A stretch of 64,000 nucleotides of DNA from Pseudomonas pisciculturae. Its GTDB lineage: Bacteria > Pseudomonadota > Gammaproteobacteria > Pseudomonadales > Pseudomonadaceae. The stretch spans positions 248,001-312,000 of the forward strand of contig NZ_JACVZE010000006.1 in the NCBI RefSeq assembly GCF_015461805.1, in the 5' to 3' direction. The notes under the pieces were generated by a model. It was given only the letters and a program-made list of their open reading frames with translations, searched no databases and was not told the DNA's origin. Positions within the stretch are counted from its first letter, which is position 1. Every line of letters starts with the position of its first letter. Positions 44,080 through 53,597 of the stretch are shown here, piece after piece. A program made the position numbers and the translations under genes.

Positions 44080-44363
44080 CGCAAAAACTCCAGACCATCC
44101 GACCAGAAGCCTATGGCCGCCAACGGCAGCGCCAGGCTCAAGCCGGCCCAGGCGCGGGTGGCACTGCGGCAGGCGAATGCCCACAGGATGGCCAGCGTGT
44201 ACACCGCAAACGACAGCAGGCTGGCGATGATCATGGCGTCGATCTTGCCCAGCGGCAGCAGGCGCGCCAAGGCGGCCGTAAAGGCATAGGTGAACAGGTA
44301 GCCGCCCAGCAGGGCAGCGGCGATTCGGGACAGTATCGGCCCGTAAGGGGAGGGCGTTTTCAT
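44076..44363 (-). CDS. DUF3649-type small membrane protein
   Basis: A 95-aa protein with three helices (LSRIAAALLGGYLFTYAFTAA, DAMIIASLLSFAVYTLAILWA, WAGLSLALPLAAIGF). It begins the PepSY-DUF3325 trio, 114 nt after the receptor stop with a hairpin between. It may therefore be expressed at a lower level or from its own promoter. The role is unknown; it belongs to the iron-linked locus by association. Confidence 0.75.
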   Translation of the reverse strand: MKTPSPYGPILSRIAAALLGGYLFTYAFTAALARLLPLGKIDAMIIASLLSFAVYTLAILWAFACRSATRAWAGLSLALPLAAIGFWSDGLEFLR

Positions 44364-44428
44364 CCGGCTTGCTCATCAATTGCCCCGTGATAGGCCGGGG
44401 ACATTTTATCGGTATGGGTACACACAAA

Positions 44429-44454
44429 CGCCCAGCCGGCGAGCCGGCTGGGCG
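44429..44454 (-). terminator. Hairpin between the siderophore receptor and DUF3649
   Basis: Perfect 12-bp stem CGCCCAGCCGGC ... GCCGGCTGGGCG with a 2-nt spacer, just past the receptor stop. On the minus strand it is followed by TTTGTGTG, so it is a plausible intrinsic terminator that ends or attenuates the receptor transcript. Confidence 0.75.
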
Positions 44455-44476
44455 ATGGGTGGGGCGTTAATGGGCG

Positions 44477-46711
44477 TTAGAACGAGGTAGTGACAGACGC
44501 ATACACCGCACGCCCCGGTTCGTTGTACGTACTGGCCCCGGCACTGGTGCCCGCACCTTCGCGGTACACGCGCTTGTCGAAAATATTGCTGACGCCGGCG
44601 CCGAACGACAGGTGCTTGTTCAGCTCATACGTGCCGCCCACACCCCAGATGTGGTACGGGTCGAGCGTCTTCATCTCGTTGGCGGCGGTGACCTCGACAG
44701 CCCGTGTCGGGTTGTAGTCACGCGGTTCCTGCTTGCCGTAGTAGGTGCCTGTCAGGCTCAGGGCCAGGGCCTCGTTGACTTGCCAATCGAGCATGGTGTT
44801 GACGGTGTATTTGGGCACTACCGACAACGGGTTGCCATCGCTGTCGGTGTTGTCCTGCATATAGGTGAAGTTGGTGTTCCAGCTCAGCGTTTCACCCTGT
44901 TCGCCCAGCAACGGCACGCCGATACTGCCTTCCCAGCCCTTGACCACGGCGTCGGTGGCGTTGTCCCACTGCAGGATCGGCTCATTGGCGGCGGTACGGC
45001 CGACTTCACTGTTGGCGGAGACGATCTTGCTGTCGTAGTCATTGCGGAAATACGTCAGGCTCGCCGTCCACCCCTCACGCGCAAAGCTCAGCCCCAGCTC
45101 TTTGTTGATGCTGATTTCCGGGTCCAGGTTGGCGTTGCCCAGTACATAGCAGCCGCTGGCGTTCAGGCTCGGCGCGCAGCCGTTGCCGTTGCTGCGGTAC
45201 AGGTAATTGGGGTTGGACTGGTACAGGTTTGGCGCCTTGAACGCACGGGCAATACCGCCTTTGAGCGTGAGGTCGTCGGTCAGCTTGTAGGAGCTGTTGA
45301 GGCTCGGGCTCCAGTTGGCGCCGAACTGGTCGTGATGGTCCAGGCGCAGGCCTGGCGTCACGAACCATTTGGGCGTCAGCTCGATATTGTCTTCGAGAAA
45401 CACCGCCATGATGGTTGCGTCCATACTGGTGGAGCGCGCACCCGCAGCGGAGTTGGGCAGGGTGGTGCCGATGGCGCGGTCGAAGGTGCTGGGGTCGTCC
45501 AGCTCTTGGCGGTTCCATTCCGAGCCGAGCGTGAGCGTCTGCGGCAGCAACACGTCCAACGGGATGTTCAACTCGCCTTGAAGCAGGTAGCTGTTGTAGG
45601 TGCTGGTGCTTTTGTCGGCATTCGCGCTGATGTCGCCGTCGACCGAACCGGTCTGGCCTTCCAGCAGGCGGTTGTTGCGGGTTTTTTCGTATTGCGCCAA
45701 GACTTTTGAGGTGCCGAATGCCCAGTCGCCGCGATGGGTGACCGAGAAATTCTGCCGATACATCGTGTTGGTTTCGCGACCCAACCATTTATTGATGGTG
45801 CTGCCAGGGGTCAACGAGTCGGTGCCGCCGGTGCCCACATCACCGGTGTAGATATTGCCCTGACGACTGAAACCGGCCTCGAAATCGAGGATCTGCTGCT
45901 CATTGAGCTCCCAGCTCAACAGACCATTGAGGTCTTTGTTGCGAACGCCTTCACGGCCGGCGGCCAGGGACGCGCCGGACGCCGTGTCGGTGTTGGCCTG
46001 GTTGATATCGGCATCATCGGCATCGGTCTTGTTCAGGTTGCCATAGACACGGAAAGTCAGCGCCTCGGTCAACGGCCCGGCGAGGCTGAAGGTGGTGCGT
46101 TTGGTCACGCCTTCGGCATCGTCTTCGGGCATATTGGTGAATGCAGAAATCGAGCCGGTGAGCTCTTGGGTCGGGCGCTTGGTGATGATGTTAACCACGC
46201 CGCCCATGGAGCCCGAACCGTAGCGCGCAGCGGCCGGGCCGCGCAGCACTTCGATGCTTTCGACTTCGTTGGCGGGCACCCAGTTGCTGTCGCCACGGGT
46301 ATCGCGTTCGCCCGAGCGGGTGTAGCGCACCGAGTTGCGCGAGGTCACCGGTTTGCCGTCGATCAGGATCAGCGTGTTTTCCGGGCCCATGCCGCGCAGG
46401 TCGATCTGGCGGTTATTGCCCCGGGTGCCGCTGGCGCTGTTGCCGGTCAGGTTGACCCCTGGCATTTTGCGGATGATTTCCGACAGGTCGTTGACGGGCG
46501 GGCGTTTGTTGATGTCTTCGGCGGTGATGATCGAGACCCCGGAGGCCTGCTTCAGCTCTTCTTCGGCGGTGGCCACTACATGGGTATCACCCAACACGAG
46601 CGCCGTGTCCGGCGCTTCAGGCGTTGAGGCGGCCGTTTCGGCGAGCAGGGTGCCAGGGGCGCAGGCCATCAGCGCTACGACGAGATGCTTGAGTTTGAAC
46701 CTGGGGTACAT
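44477..46711 (-). CDS. pfeA: TonB-dependent ferric siderophore receptor (PfeA/FepA-like)
   Basis: A 744-aa receptor with a signal peptide (MYPRFKLKHLVVALMACAPGTLLAE). Its plug holds RPPVNDLSEIIRKMPGVNLTG, QIDLRGMGPENTLILIDGKPV and VPANEVESIEVLRGPAAARYG, and the barrel ends in Phe. The catecholate-receptor (FepA/PfeA) pattern is suggested by SRNSVRYTRSGERDTRGD in the plug and by the two-component genes directly upstream. The ATG at 46711 has AAGGAG at 8 nt. It is preceded by pfeS with a 131-bp gap. The siderophore (enterobactin or another catecholate) is inferred from the family. Confidence 0.8.
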   Translation of the reverse strand: MYPRFKLKHLVVALMACAPGTLLAETAASTPEAPDTALVLGDTHVVATAEEELKQASGVSIITAEDINKRPPVNDLSEIIRKMPGVNLTGNSASGTRGNNRQIDLRGMGPENTLILIDGKPVTSRNSVRYTRSGERDTRGDSNWVPANEVESIEVLRGPAAARYGSGSMGGVVNIITKRPTQELTGSISAFTNMPEDDAEGVTKRTTFSLAGPLTEALTFRVYGNLNKTDADDADINQANTDTASGASLAAGREGVRNKDLNGLLSWELNEQQILDFEAGFSRQGNIYTGDVGTGGTDSLTPGSTINKWLGRETNTMYRQNFSVTHRGDWAFGTSKVLAQYEKTRNNRLLEGQTGSVDGDISANADKSTSTYNSYLLQGELNIPLDVLLPQTLTLGSEWNRQELDDPSTFDRAIGTTLPNSAAGARSTSMDATIMAVFLEDNIELTPKWFVTPGLRLDHHDQFGANWSPSLNSSYKLTDDLTLKGGIARAFKAPNLYQSNPNYLYRSNGNGCAPSLNASGCYVLGNANLDPEISINKELGLSFAREGWTASLTYFRNDYDSKIVSANSEVGRTAANEPILQWDNATDAVVKGWEGSIGVPLLGEQGETLSWNTNFTYMQDNTDSDGNPLSVVPKYTVNTMLDWQVNEALALSLTGTYYGKQEPRDYNPTRAVEVTAANEMKTLDPYHIWGVGGTYELNKHLSFGAGVSNIFDKRVYREGAGTSAGASTYNEPGRAVYASVTTSF

Positions 46712-46842
46712 CGATAACACTCCTTAGGTGATCAGACCGATGGAGCGTGAGCGTCAGGTACATGAGGGGGCGCTCACCCTGTGTCTCCAAGGGTGGCGCA
46801 AATAGTAGTGATTCCCAACTGAGAGTAAATCTGATTTACATT

Positions 46843-48180
46843 TTATACACTTGGCAGCCATAGGTTCATGCGCAAGCCGCTGCCGGTGTTGCTGGCCCAC
46901 AGCTGTGCACCTTGCAGTTGCACGACACTGCGCGCAATTGACAGGCCCAGGCCAAAGCCGCTGCCACCGGGGCGTGCGGCATTGAGGCGACTGAAAGGCT
47001 GGAAGATATGTTCGAGCATATCCTCAGGCACACCGGGGCCTTGATCCTCGATCCATACGTGCCACCCGGTTTCATCCTGCACACCCGCCAGTGTCACCGT
47101 GCCGCCTGGCGGGGAGTGACGGATGGCGTTGCGCAGGATGTTTTCCAGCGCTTGGGCCAAGCCGTTGAGGTTACCCAACACGCGGCAATCTGCTGGCAGT
47201 TCACAGGGGAAACGCTCCATGGGCAGCCCGCTTTCAAAGCTTGCGTCGGCACACACCACGTCCCACAGCTGGTCCAGCTCCACCGGTTCCAGCGTCGGGG
47301 CAGGGCGGTCCGTGTCGAGCCATACCAGTTCGAGGGTATCGCCGATCAGCTGGTCCATGCCGCGTACTTCGCGTTCGAGGCGCTGGCGCATGGCGTGCAT
47401 ATCCTGCTCGCGTTCACCGGCCACTCGCAGGCGACTCAGGGGCGTGCGCAGTTCGTGGGAGAGGTCGCGCATCAAGCGGCGTTGCAAGGTGAGGGTGCTC
47501 TCCAGCCGTTCGGCCATGTGATCGAACGCCCGGGCCAAGTCACCCAGCTCGTCCCGACGCTTGGCCATGGCCGGCCCTACGCGTGCACCCAGGTCGCCGG
47601 CGCTCAGTGCGGCGGCCTGGCGTCGCAGCAGTACCACCGGCGCAATCAGCACGCGGTACAACAGAAAACCCAGCAGCAGTGCCAGGCTGGCGGGCAGCAC
47701 CCATTGCAGCAAAATGTCCCAGAGCTTCAGGTGTTGGCGCGGGTCAAAGCGCTTGGGCAGTTCCATCACCAGCCGCGCATGGCCATCGCTTAAGGCCACA
47801 AAAAAAGTCGGCCGGCTGCCGGGCCTGCCGACGGTCCAGTCCAAGGGGCGGACGAAGTCGAGTTTGCGTCGTTCTTGCTCGCTCAGGGGCGTGGAAGACA
47901 GTGAATGCTGGTGTTGATCCACCACCACGGCCCACACCTTTTCGCGCTCGCGCAGCGTGCGTAAAAAGCCGTCCACGCCTTGGGCGCCCTGGGCTTTCAA
48001 AGCGCTTTCGGCTTGCTGTGCATAGGTGCCATAGGCGAGTTTTGCGGAGTCAGGCAGCAACGCCGTCGCCTCGCGCACGCGCTTGCTCAGGTCGGCCTGC
48101 AGGCTGATCACCAGCAGGCACAACAGCGCAAGCACCCCGGTCAACTTCCACAGCAGCGAGTGCCGGCCAGGCAGCTTCAT
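46843..48180 (-). CDS. pfeS: Sensor histidine kinase PfeS-like
   Basis: A 445-aa sensor kinase with a first TM helix (LLWKLTGVLALLCLLVISL), a periplasmic domain (about 30-152), a second TM helix (about 154-182), HAMP and DHp with His242 in DLSHELRTPLSR. The ATPase domain has N-box NILRNAIRHSPPGG, G1 DQGPGVP and G2 GSGFGLGLSIA. It overlaps the response regulator (ATGA). By analogy with P. aeruginosa PfeS it would sense ferric enterobactin-like siderophores and activate the receptor gene. Confidence 0.8.
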   Translation of the reverse strand: MKLPGRHSLLWKLTGVLALLCLLVISLQADLSKRVREATALLPDSAKLAYGTYAQQAESALKAQGAQGVDGFLRTLREREKVWAVVVDQHQHSLSSTPLSEQERRKLDFVRPLDWTVGRPGSRPTFFVALSDGHARLVMELPKRFDPRQHLKLWDILLQWVLPASLALLLGFLLYRVLIAPVVLLRRQAAALSAGDLGARVGPAMAKRRDELGDLARAFDHMAERLESTLTLQRRLMRDLSHELRTPLSRLRVAGEREQDMHAMRQRLEREVRGMDQLIGDTLELVWLDTDRPAPTLEPVELDQLWDVVCADASFESGLPMERFPCELPADCRVLGNLNGLAQALENILRNAIRHSPPGGTVTLAGVQDETGWHVWIEDQGPGVPEDMLEHIFQPFSRLNAARPGGSGFGLGLSIARSVVQLQGAQLWASNTGSGLRMNLWLPSV

Positions 48181-48893
48181 GACGGTAGCGGCGTGAGCAG
48201 ATAGCCCATGCCGCGCACGGTTTCAATGCGCCCGGCGGTGTAGCCGATGGCCTGCAATTTGCGCCGAACCCGGCTGACGTGCATGTCCAGGCTTCGATCA
48301 TGCTGGGAATAGGCTCGGTGCATGATCTGCTGATAGAGAAACGCCTTGCTCAAGGTCTCGCCGGAGTGTTGGACCAGGGTTTCCAGCACCCGATATTCCG
48401 TGGCGGTCAAATTGGCCCAGACGTCGTTGCGGCACACATCCGCCCGCTGTTCGTCGAACACCAACTGCGGGTGTTGGGTGATAGGCGCCAGGCGCTCCTG
48501 CTCGTAAGCGACGCGGCGCAGGATCGCGTCAATGCGCACGTCCATTTCCAACATGCTGAAGGGTTTGGGCAAGTAGTCGTCAGCGCCCTGACTGAAGCCG
48601 GTGATACGGTCCTGCTCGGCGCCCAAGGCCGACATCAGGATCACCGGGATGCGTTGGCGTTGGCGCAACTGTGCCAATACCTGCAGGCCGCTGCTGCCAG
48701 GCAGCATGATGTCCATCAGGATCAAATCGAAGCGCTCTTCGCGCAGCAGATCGAGGACGTGCCCGCCGTCCTGACGCACTGTGACCGAAAACCCGCGTTG
48801 TACCAGATGGCTATCGAGGTCGGCAGCGAGTATCGGGTCATCCTCGATCGCGAGGATGCGTGTGGCGGTAGAGGGGAGGGAGGCGACTAACAT
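48177..48893 (-). CDS. pfeR: Response regulator PfeR-like (OmpR family)
   Basis: A 238-aa OmpR-type regulator. The receiver domain has the acidic pair (AIEDD), phosphorylatable Asp61 in LILMDIMLPG and Lys110 in DDYLPKPFS; the DNA-binding winged helix is C-terminal (DRSLDMHVSRVRRKLQ, RGMGYLL). The frame continues upstream to 48995; the ATG at 48893 starts a normal receiver. It precedes the sensor kinase and the receptor on the same strand. A Fur-type box lies 15-29 bp upstream of the start, so iron should repress the whole signalling unit. Confidence 0.82.
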   Translation of the reverse strand: MLVASLPSTATRILAIEDDPILAADLDSHLVQRGFSVTVRQDGGHVLDLLREERFDLILMDIMLPGSSGLQVLAQLRQRQRIPVILMSALGAEQDRITGFSQGADDYLPKPFSMLEMDVRIDAILRRVAYEQERLAPITQHPQLVFDEQRADVCRNDVWANLTATEYRVLETLVQHSGETLSKAFLYQQIMHRAYSQHDRSLDMHVSRVRRKLQAIGYTAGRIETVRGMGYLLTPLPS

Positions 48894-48907
48894 GCAAAGC
48901 CTGCAAA

Positions 48908-48922
48908 TGAGAATGATTATAA
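48908..48922. promoter_or_regulatory. Fur box upstream of pfeR-pfeS
   Basis: TGAGAAT-G-ATTATAA fits the 7-1-7 Fur core TGATAAT-N-ATTATCA with two mismatches. It lies 15 bp upstream of the pfeR start codon, compatible with repression of the two-component operon under iron-replete conditions. Confidence 0.65.
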
Positions 48923-48988
48923 AGCGCCATCCTAACCAAAAGCCGCGCACATTCCTATTCAGCGGGGTCATGGGCCCTAAAAACCAAC

Positions 48989-49020
48989 AGTCCATCGCCG
49001 TCAGAACGCCGGGATGGACT
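48989..49020 (-). terminator. Probable terminator of the OprB/gluconate dehydrogenase operon
   Basis: 8-bp inverted repeat AGTCCATC ... GATGGACT. On the minus strand it is followed by TGTTGGTTTTTAGG, a moderate T-run. It lies 26 bases beyond the porin stop. Confidence 0.5.
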
Positions 49021-49046
49021 GCCTATGGTCAAGTTACGCTTGGGTG

Positions 49047-50393
49047 TCAAAACAGCGTCTGGACTTCCATGCCAAACACCAGCGAATTCGGCACTTCCCG
49101 CACGCCGTCCGGGTGTTTGATGTACTGCAGGCTTGGCATCGCACTCAGCCAGCGTGTGGCTTGCACACGGTAGTTGAGCTCGGCCACATACATGCTGTGT
49201 TGCTCGGGCACGTAGCCTGCGTCGTCATAGCCCAGGCCGCTGGCTTCATTGGCCGTTTGCGCATTGCGCAGCAGGTGCGAACTGCCGTGCACGCGGGCTA
49301 CGCCGAAACCAAGGGCGTCTTTGGGGCGTGCATCGAAGGGGCCTTTGTAGAGGGCGCTGAGCTTCTGGTAGCTGGCAACGGGCGTGGTCGCACGGTCGTA
49401 GAACGACAGGCTGGCCGTCAGGGTCAGGCCGCGCGATGGGTCGCCATCCACCGAGGTGACCTGCTGCTTGCCCACCCACCAGTAACCATGGCGGCTGGAG
49501 ACGCTGCGGTAGTCGTTGCCGGTCAGGGCGGCCGGTTGGCGGTTGTCATCTTTATAGAGGTCGGTGCCGTTGGCCGTGCTGCGGAAGTAGCCGAGGCGGT
49601 ACTCGCCCGGCAGGTCGTTCACGCGGGGCGTCCACACCAACTCCACCGGTACCAGCGTGCCAGTGGTACCGGCCGTGTTGAGCTTGAAGCCGTTGCCGTT
49701 TTCCAGGTTCGACGGGTTGACGTTGAATGCGCCGATTTGTGCATACACCTCGTCCGTCAGGCGGTAGCGCAGGCGCGCCGCCCATTGGCTGATCGGGCCG
49801 TTGTAGATGCTGTCGACGTAGTTGCCCGGTTGCGAGCCGCAAAAGGCCAGGTTCTGGAACACGCAATCTTCCGACGCGAACTCGTCGCTCACGGCAAAAC
49901 GACCGGCCTTGAGGTTGATGCGGTCATTGAACCAACCCTTGCTCAGCCACAGTTCGCCCAACCGCGTGACGCTACCGCGGCCGTTGATTTCCTGAGTCGA
50001 GCCCATACCACGCGCGCGCGGGTCGTCGATTTTCTCGCCCAATTCACGGCCGTTACGGTTGGAGATTGCCACGCTGAACAGCGTGTCTTCCCAGCCCATG
50101 AATTTTTGCAGATCAATATCAGCGCCCAGGTTGAACTGGTCGGAATAGCGTGTGGGGTGCTCGTGACGGCTATAGCCGCCGCGCAGGCTGGTGGCGGTTT
50201 CGCCAAGGTAGCCCATCTTGATGTCGACACCCTGCTTGAGCAGGTCGGTGCGTAGGCCGCCCCAGTCGCCGGTCATCCACGGCGAATCGGCGGCGAAGGC
50301 TTCAGCGCTGGCCGAGCCGCTGGCGGCGCAGAGGCAGAGCAGCAGGGCAGTGGCAGAGCCTTGAGGCAGTGTGCGTAGACGCTTGAGTTCCAT
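49047..50393 (-). CDS. OprB-family carbohydrate-selective porin
   Basis: A 448-aa outer-membrane porin: signal peptide (cleaved after ...ASGSASA), then the OprB opening SPWMTGDWGGLRTDLLKQGVDIKMGYLGE and the barrel ending LVFGMEVQTLF with C-terminal Phe. It admits monosaccharides or sugar acids. It lies 67 nt downstream of the cytochrome c subunit gene of the gluconate-dehydrogenase-like complex, on the same strand, and so supplies substrate to that periplasmic enzyme. The ATG at 50393 is chosen because it starts the signal peptide; the frame itself extends to 50489. Confidence 0.9.
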   Translation of the reverse strand: MELKRLRTLPQGSATALLLCLCAASGSASAEAFAADSPWMTGDWGGLRTDLLKQGVDIKMGYLGETATSLRGGYSRHEHPTRYSDQFNLGADIDLQKFMGWEDTLFSVAISNRNGRELGEKIDDPRARGMGSTQEINGRGSVTRLGELWLSKGWFNDRINLKAGRFAVSDEFASEDCVFQNLAFCGSQPGNYVDSIYNGPISQWAARLRYRLTDEVYAQIGAFNVNPSNLENGNGFKLNTAGTTGTLVPVELVWTPRVNDLPGEYRLGYFRSTANGTDLYKDDNRQPAALTGNDYRSVSSRHGYWWVGKQQVTSVDGDPSRGLTLTASLSFYDRATTPVASYQKLSALYKGPFDARPKDALGFGVARVHGSSHLLRNAQTANEASGLGYDDAGYVPEQHSMYVAELNYRVQATRWLSAMPSLQYIKHPDGVREVPNSLVFGMEVQTLF

Positions 50394-50460
50394 GATGTGT
50401 TGTCTTCCAGAGCCAAGGGTGGTGCCGGGCAGCGCGCAGGCGCACCGCCGGCAATTATTG

Positions 50461-51756
50461 TTATTGACGGTCCAGCCATTGCTGCGCATCGAGTTGACTG
50501 CGCGCTTGTTTCACATCGTCCGGGGTGACGCGTGGTGCGCTGTTGCCCCAGCTATTGCGGATGTACGTGAGCACGGCGGCGATGTTGTCGTCCGGCAGGC
50601 GCCAGTCGAAACGCGGCATGCCGGCGCCGGTTGGGTTGCCTGCGGTGACTGGGCCTTCGGCACCCTTGAGCACCACATGCAGCAGGTTGGCCGGGTCGTC
50701 GGCGTTGACCTGGGCGCTGGCGCTCAGGGCCGGGATCATGTGGCGTACGCCCGAGCCATCGGTGTTGTGGCAGGCGTTGCATTGGCTTTCCATGACCAAC
50801 TTGCCGGTGACCATTTGCGGGTCGGTGGCGGCGATAGCGGTGGTGGTTTTTGACGGACTGGCCGGCAGTTGCTGCAAATAGGCGGCAATCGCTTTCAGGT
50901 CAGGGTCAGTCAAATGCTGCGTGGAATATTCCACGGCTTCCTGCATCGGGCCGGTCGCTACCGACTGACGGCTGGCGCCGGTCTTCAGGTAGCTGACGAT
51001 ATCGTCTTCGGTCCAGTGGCCCAGGCCGACCCTTGGGTTAGTGGTCAAGTCCGGCGCATGCCAGCCTTGCAGGGTGCCGCCTTGCAGAGCCGCGCTGACG
51101 TCGCCGCCGAGGAAGTTTTTGGCGGTGTGGCAAGCGGCGCAGTGGCCCGGGCCGTTGACCAGGTAATCACCGCGATTGACGATGGCCGTCACGCCCGGCA
51201 GCGGGGTGAACGGCTGGTCACGGAAGAACAGCAGGTTCCAGCCCGCCAGCAATACGCGCTGGTTGTAAGGGAAGGGCAGTTCGTTCTCCACCACCTTCTG
51301 CTTTACCGGGGCGATGGTTTGCATGTAGGTCCACAGGTCGGCGATGTCCTGGTCGGTCATCTTCGCGTACGCGGTATAGGGCATTGCCGGGTACAGATAG
51401 CCGTGGGTGCCGATACCGTGGCGCACCGCCTTGTCGAAGCGTGCCAGGTCCCAGTTGCCGAGCCCGGTTTCCTTATCCATCGTGATGTTTGACGCTTTGA
51501 TCACGCCGAAGGGGGTCTCCAGCACATAACCGCCGGCATACGCTGGCTTGCCATGCGCGGTGTGGCAGGCCATGCAGTCGCCGGTGGCGGCGACGTATTC
51601 GCCGCGCTTGATCTGCGCGGCAATCGGGCCGGTGGTGTCGGCTTTGATGGCCGGGAACGTACGGTGTTCGCCATATTTGGCAAAGCCAATAAACCCGGCC
51701 ATGCCGAGGATGCCGCAGCCTGCAACGACCGCAGCGAGCTTGGTGAGCTTTTTCAC
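50461..51756 (-). CDS. Triheme cytochrome c subunit of a gluconate 2-dehydrogenase-like complex
   Basis: A 431-aa membrane-anchored cytochrome with an N-terminal helix (LAAVVAGCGILGMAGFIGFA). Three CxxCH haem motifs are visible at residues 61-65 (CMACH), 206-210 (CAACH) and 326-330 (CNACH). This is the cytochrome subunit arrangement of membrane FAD dehydrogenases for gluconate, 2-ketogluconate or alcohols, passing electrons to ubiquinone. It follows the flavoprotein gene by 10 nt and is complete in length. Confidence 0.92.
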   Translation of the reverse strand: MKKLTKLAAVVAGCGILGMAGFIGFAKYGEHRTFPAIKADTTGPIAAQIKRGEYVAATGDCMACHTAHGKPAYAGGYVLETPFGVIKASNITMDKETGLGNWDLARFDKAVRHGIGTHGYLYPAMPYTAYAKMTDQDIADLWTYMQTIAPVKQKVVENELPFPYNQRVLLAGWNLLFFRDQPFTPLPGVTAIVNRGDYLVNGPGHCAACHTAKNFLGGDVSAALQGGTLQGWHAPDLTTNPRVGLGHWTEDDIVSYLKTGASRQSVATGPMQEAVEYSTQHLTDPDLKAIAAYLQQLPASPSKTTTAIAATDPQMVTGKLVMESQCNACHNTDGSGVRHMIPALSASAQVNADDPANLLHVVLKGAEGPVTAGNPTGAGMPRFDWRLPDDNIAAVLTYIRNSWGNSAPRVTPDDVKQARSQLDAQQWLDRQ

Positions 51757-51766
51757 GGTGTTGTCC

Positions 51767-53539
51767 TCAGCGGGTCAGCAGGCCAGGTTGGCGCAGGTAG
51801 TCATTGATGATGGCTTTGGCGGTCCACAGGGTCAGCGCACTGAGCGTGCCAGTGGGGTTGTAGCCGGCGTTGTTGGGGAACGACGACGCGCCGATCACGA
51901 ACAGGTTGTGCGCATCCCAGCTTTGTTGATAACGGTTGAGGGCCGACGTGGCCGGGTCCAGGCCCATGGCGGCGCCGCCAATGGTGTGACCGCTGTCGTA
52001 GGCGCGGTTGGGCGAGAAGGGCTCATCCGGGAAGGCCTGCGCATCCCAGGTCTTGGCGCCGCTGGCACGGCAGATATCCGCGATGCGGTCGCGTACGAAA
52101 CGCGCCATCTTGCGGTCGTTTTCGTTGTACTCGAAGGTCATGCGCAGCAGCGGCTGGCCGTTGGCATCGTTGTAGTTCGGGTCCAGCGACAGGTAGCTTT
52201 CGACGTGGGCGTAGGAGGTGCCCTGGCCCTGGATCTTGGCGTAGTTCTGGTAACTGTGCTGGAACGCTTTTTTCCACTGCGAGCCCCACATTTTGGTGCC
52301 GGCAGGCACGCGGTCGGTCATGCCCATCGGCGTGGCTTGGTCGCTGAGTGCCTGGATGCCAGCGCCGCCCAGAAAGCCCAGGTCGGTGTGGTCGAAGTTG
52401 TCGCCGTTGTAGTCGTCGATCTGGGTCGACAGCGCGCCCGTGGAGATGAACGGGTTCATGTGCTCGTTTTCGAAGTACAGGAAACCGTAGGACATGGTCT
52501 GGAAATTATAGGCGCGACCCACGGTGCCCTTGCGGGTTTCCGGGTCGTACGGGGTGCCGACTTCGGAGAGCAGCATCAAGCGCACGTTGTCGAACTGGAA
52601 CGCGGCAAACACCACGATATCCGCGGGTTGAAAGCCGATGTTTTTGTCTGAATCAAGGAACGTCACGCCGGTGACGGTCTTGCCGTCTGCCGCTTTTTCG
52701 GCCTTAAGCGCGGTGCACTCGGTGAGCAAGGTGAAGTTGGGGCGAGTCATCAGCGCCGGGATCACGCAAGCGTTGGGTGACGACTTGGACCAGTTGCCAC
52801 AGCCATAGAAGCCGCAGAAGCCGCAGTACGTGCACGGCGCCAGGTTGATCCCCAGCGGGTTGGTAAACGCCGCGCCGATGGTGCCGGCGGGAATCGGGAA
52901 GGGGTGCAGGCCCATCTTTTCGGTGGTCTGGTGGAACATGTCGTTCCAGCGCGAACGCACCAGCGGCGGCGTCGGGTATTCCGAGGTGCGCGAGCCTTCA
53001 AACGGGTTACCGCCGGGTTGTACCTTGCCGTTCAGTACGCCAGCCTTGCCGGAGATGCCGGAGATTTTTTCCCAGCGATCGTAGTGCGGTTCCAGGTCGT
53101 CATAGGTCACGCCCCAGTCCTGCACGATCAGGCCTTCGGGCAGGTTCATCTTCGGGTAGCGTTCTTTGACCCGGGTGGCCATAGTGAAGTCCGCCGGGGT
53201 GAAGCGCCAGGCGTTGGCCGACCAGTGCTTGCCGGCACCGCCGACGCTGTAGCCGACCACCCAGTTGTTCATGTCGCGGCCGGGCAGGGCTTTTTCGTGG
53301 CGGTTATTGCGAAAGGTCAGGGTCTCGACGCTCGGCGGGCGCAGGGCCTCGCGGCGGGCGCCGTAGCGCAGTTCATCGGCGGCAATGCTCGGCGGCATAT
53401 TGCGGTGGGTCTGCTCCCACGGGCCGCGCTCGATCACCACTACGTTGAGCCCGGCGCGGGTGAGTTCTTCGGCCATCAACGCGCCGGCCCAGCCCAGGCC
53501 GACGATGACTGCATCGGCTTTAGGTCGTTTGTAATTCAT
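51767..53539 (-). CDS. GMC-family flavoprotein subunit of a gluconate 2-dehydrogenase-like complex
   Basis: A 590-aa FAD protein. The FAD fold is at the N-terminus (ADAVIVGLGWAGALMAEELT). GMC features include YSVGGAGKHWSANAWR near residue 95 and the C-terminal substrate region SGHTIGGAAMGLDPATSALN and FVIGASSFPNNAGYNPTGTL. A cysteine cluster (CTYCGFCGFYGC, about residue 234) suggests an iron-sulphur cluster, as in other GADH flavoproteins. It has no own signal peptide, so the Tat-carrying small subunit probably co-exports it. It would oxidise an aldonate (or aldose) at C2 or C1 in the periplasm. The substrate is not fixed by the sequence. Confidence 0.9.
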   Translation of the reverse strand: MNYKRPKADAVIVGLGWAGALMAEELTRAGLNVVVIERGPWEQTHRNMPPSIAADELRYGARREALRPPSVETLTFRNNRHEKALPGRDMNNWVVGYSVGGAGKHWSANAWRFTPADFTMATRVKERYPKMNLPEGLIVQDWGVTYDDLEPHYDRWEKISGISGKAGVLNGKVQPGGNPFEGSRTSEYPTPPLVRSRWNDMFHQTTEKMGLHPFPIPAGTIGAAFTNPLGINLAPCTYCGFCGFYGCGNWSKSSPNACVIPALMTRPNFTLLTECTALKAEKAADGKTVTGVTFLDSDKNIGFQPADIVVFAAFQFDNVRLMLLSEVGTPYDPETRKGTVGRAYNFQTMSYGFLYFENEHMNPFISTGALSTQIDDYNGDNFDHTDLGFLGGAGIQALSDQATPMGMTDRVPAGTKMWGSQWKKAFQHSYQNYAKIQGQGTSYAHVESYLSLDPNYNDANGQPLLRMTFEYNENDRKMARFVRDRIADICRASGAKTWDAQAFPDEPFSPNRAYDSGHTIGGAAMGLDPATSALNRYQQSWDAHNLFVIGASSFPNNAGYNPTGTLSALTLWTAKAIINDYLRQPGLLTR

Positions 53540-53597
53540 GAATGCATTCCAGATCAGGCATGCGCCTATACGGCGTCATTAGGATGAAAATCGGGCT

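Noticed and set aside
46712..46842. Possible Fur box before the siderophore receptor
   Set aside because: Only a weak partial match near 46800-46835; I could not align it convincingly to the 19-bp consensus.
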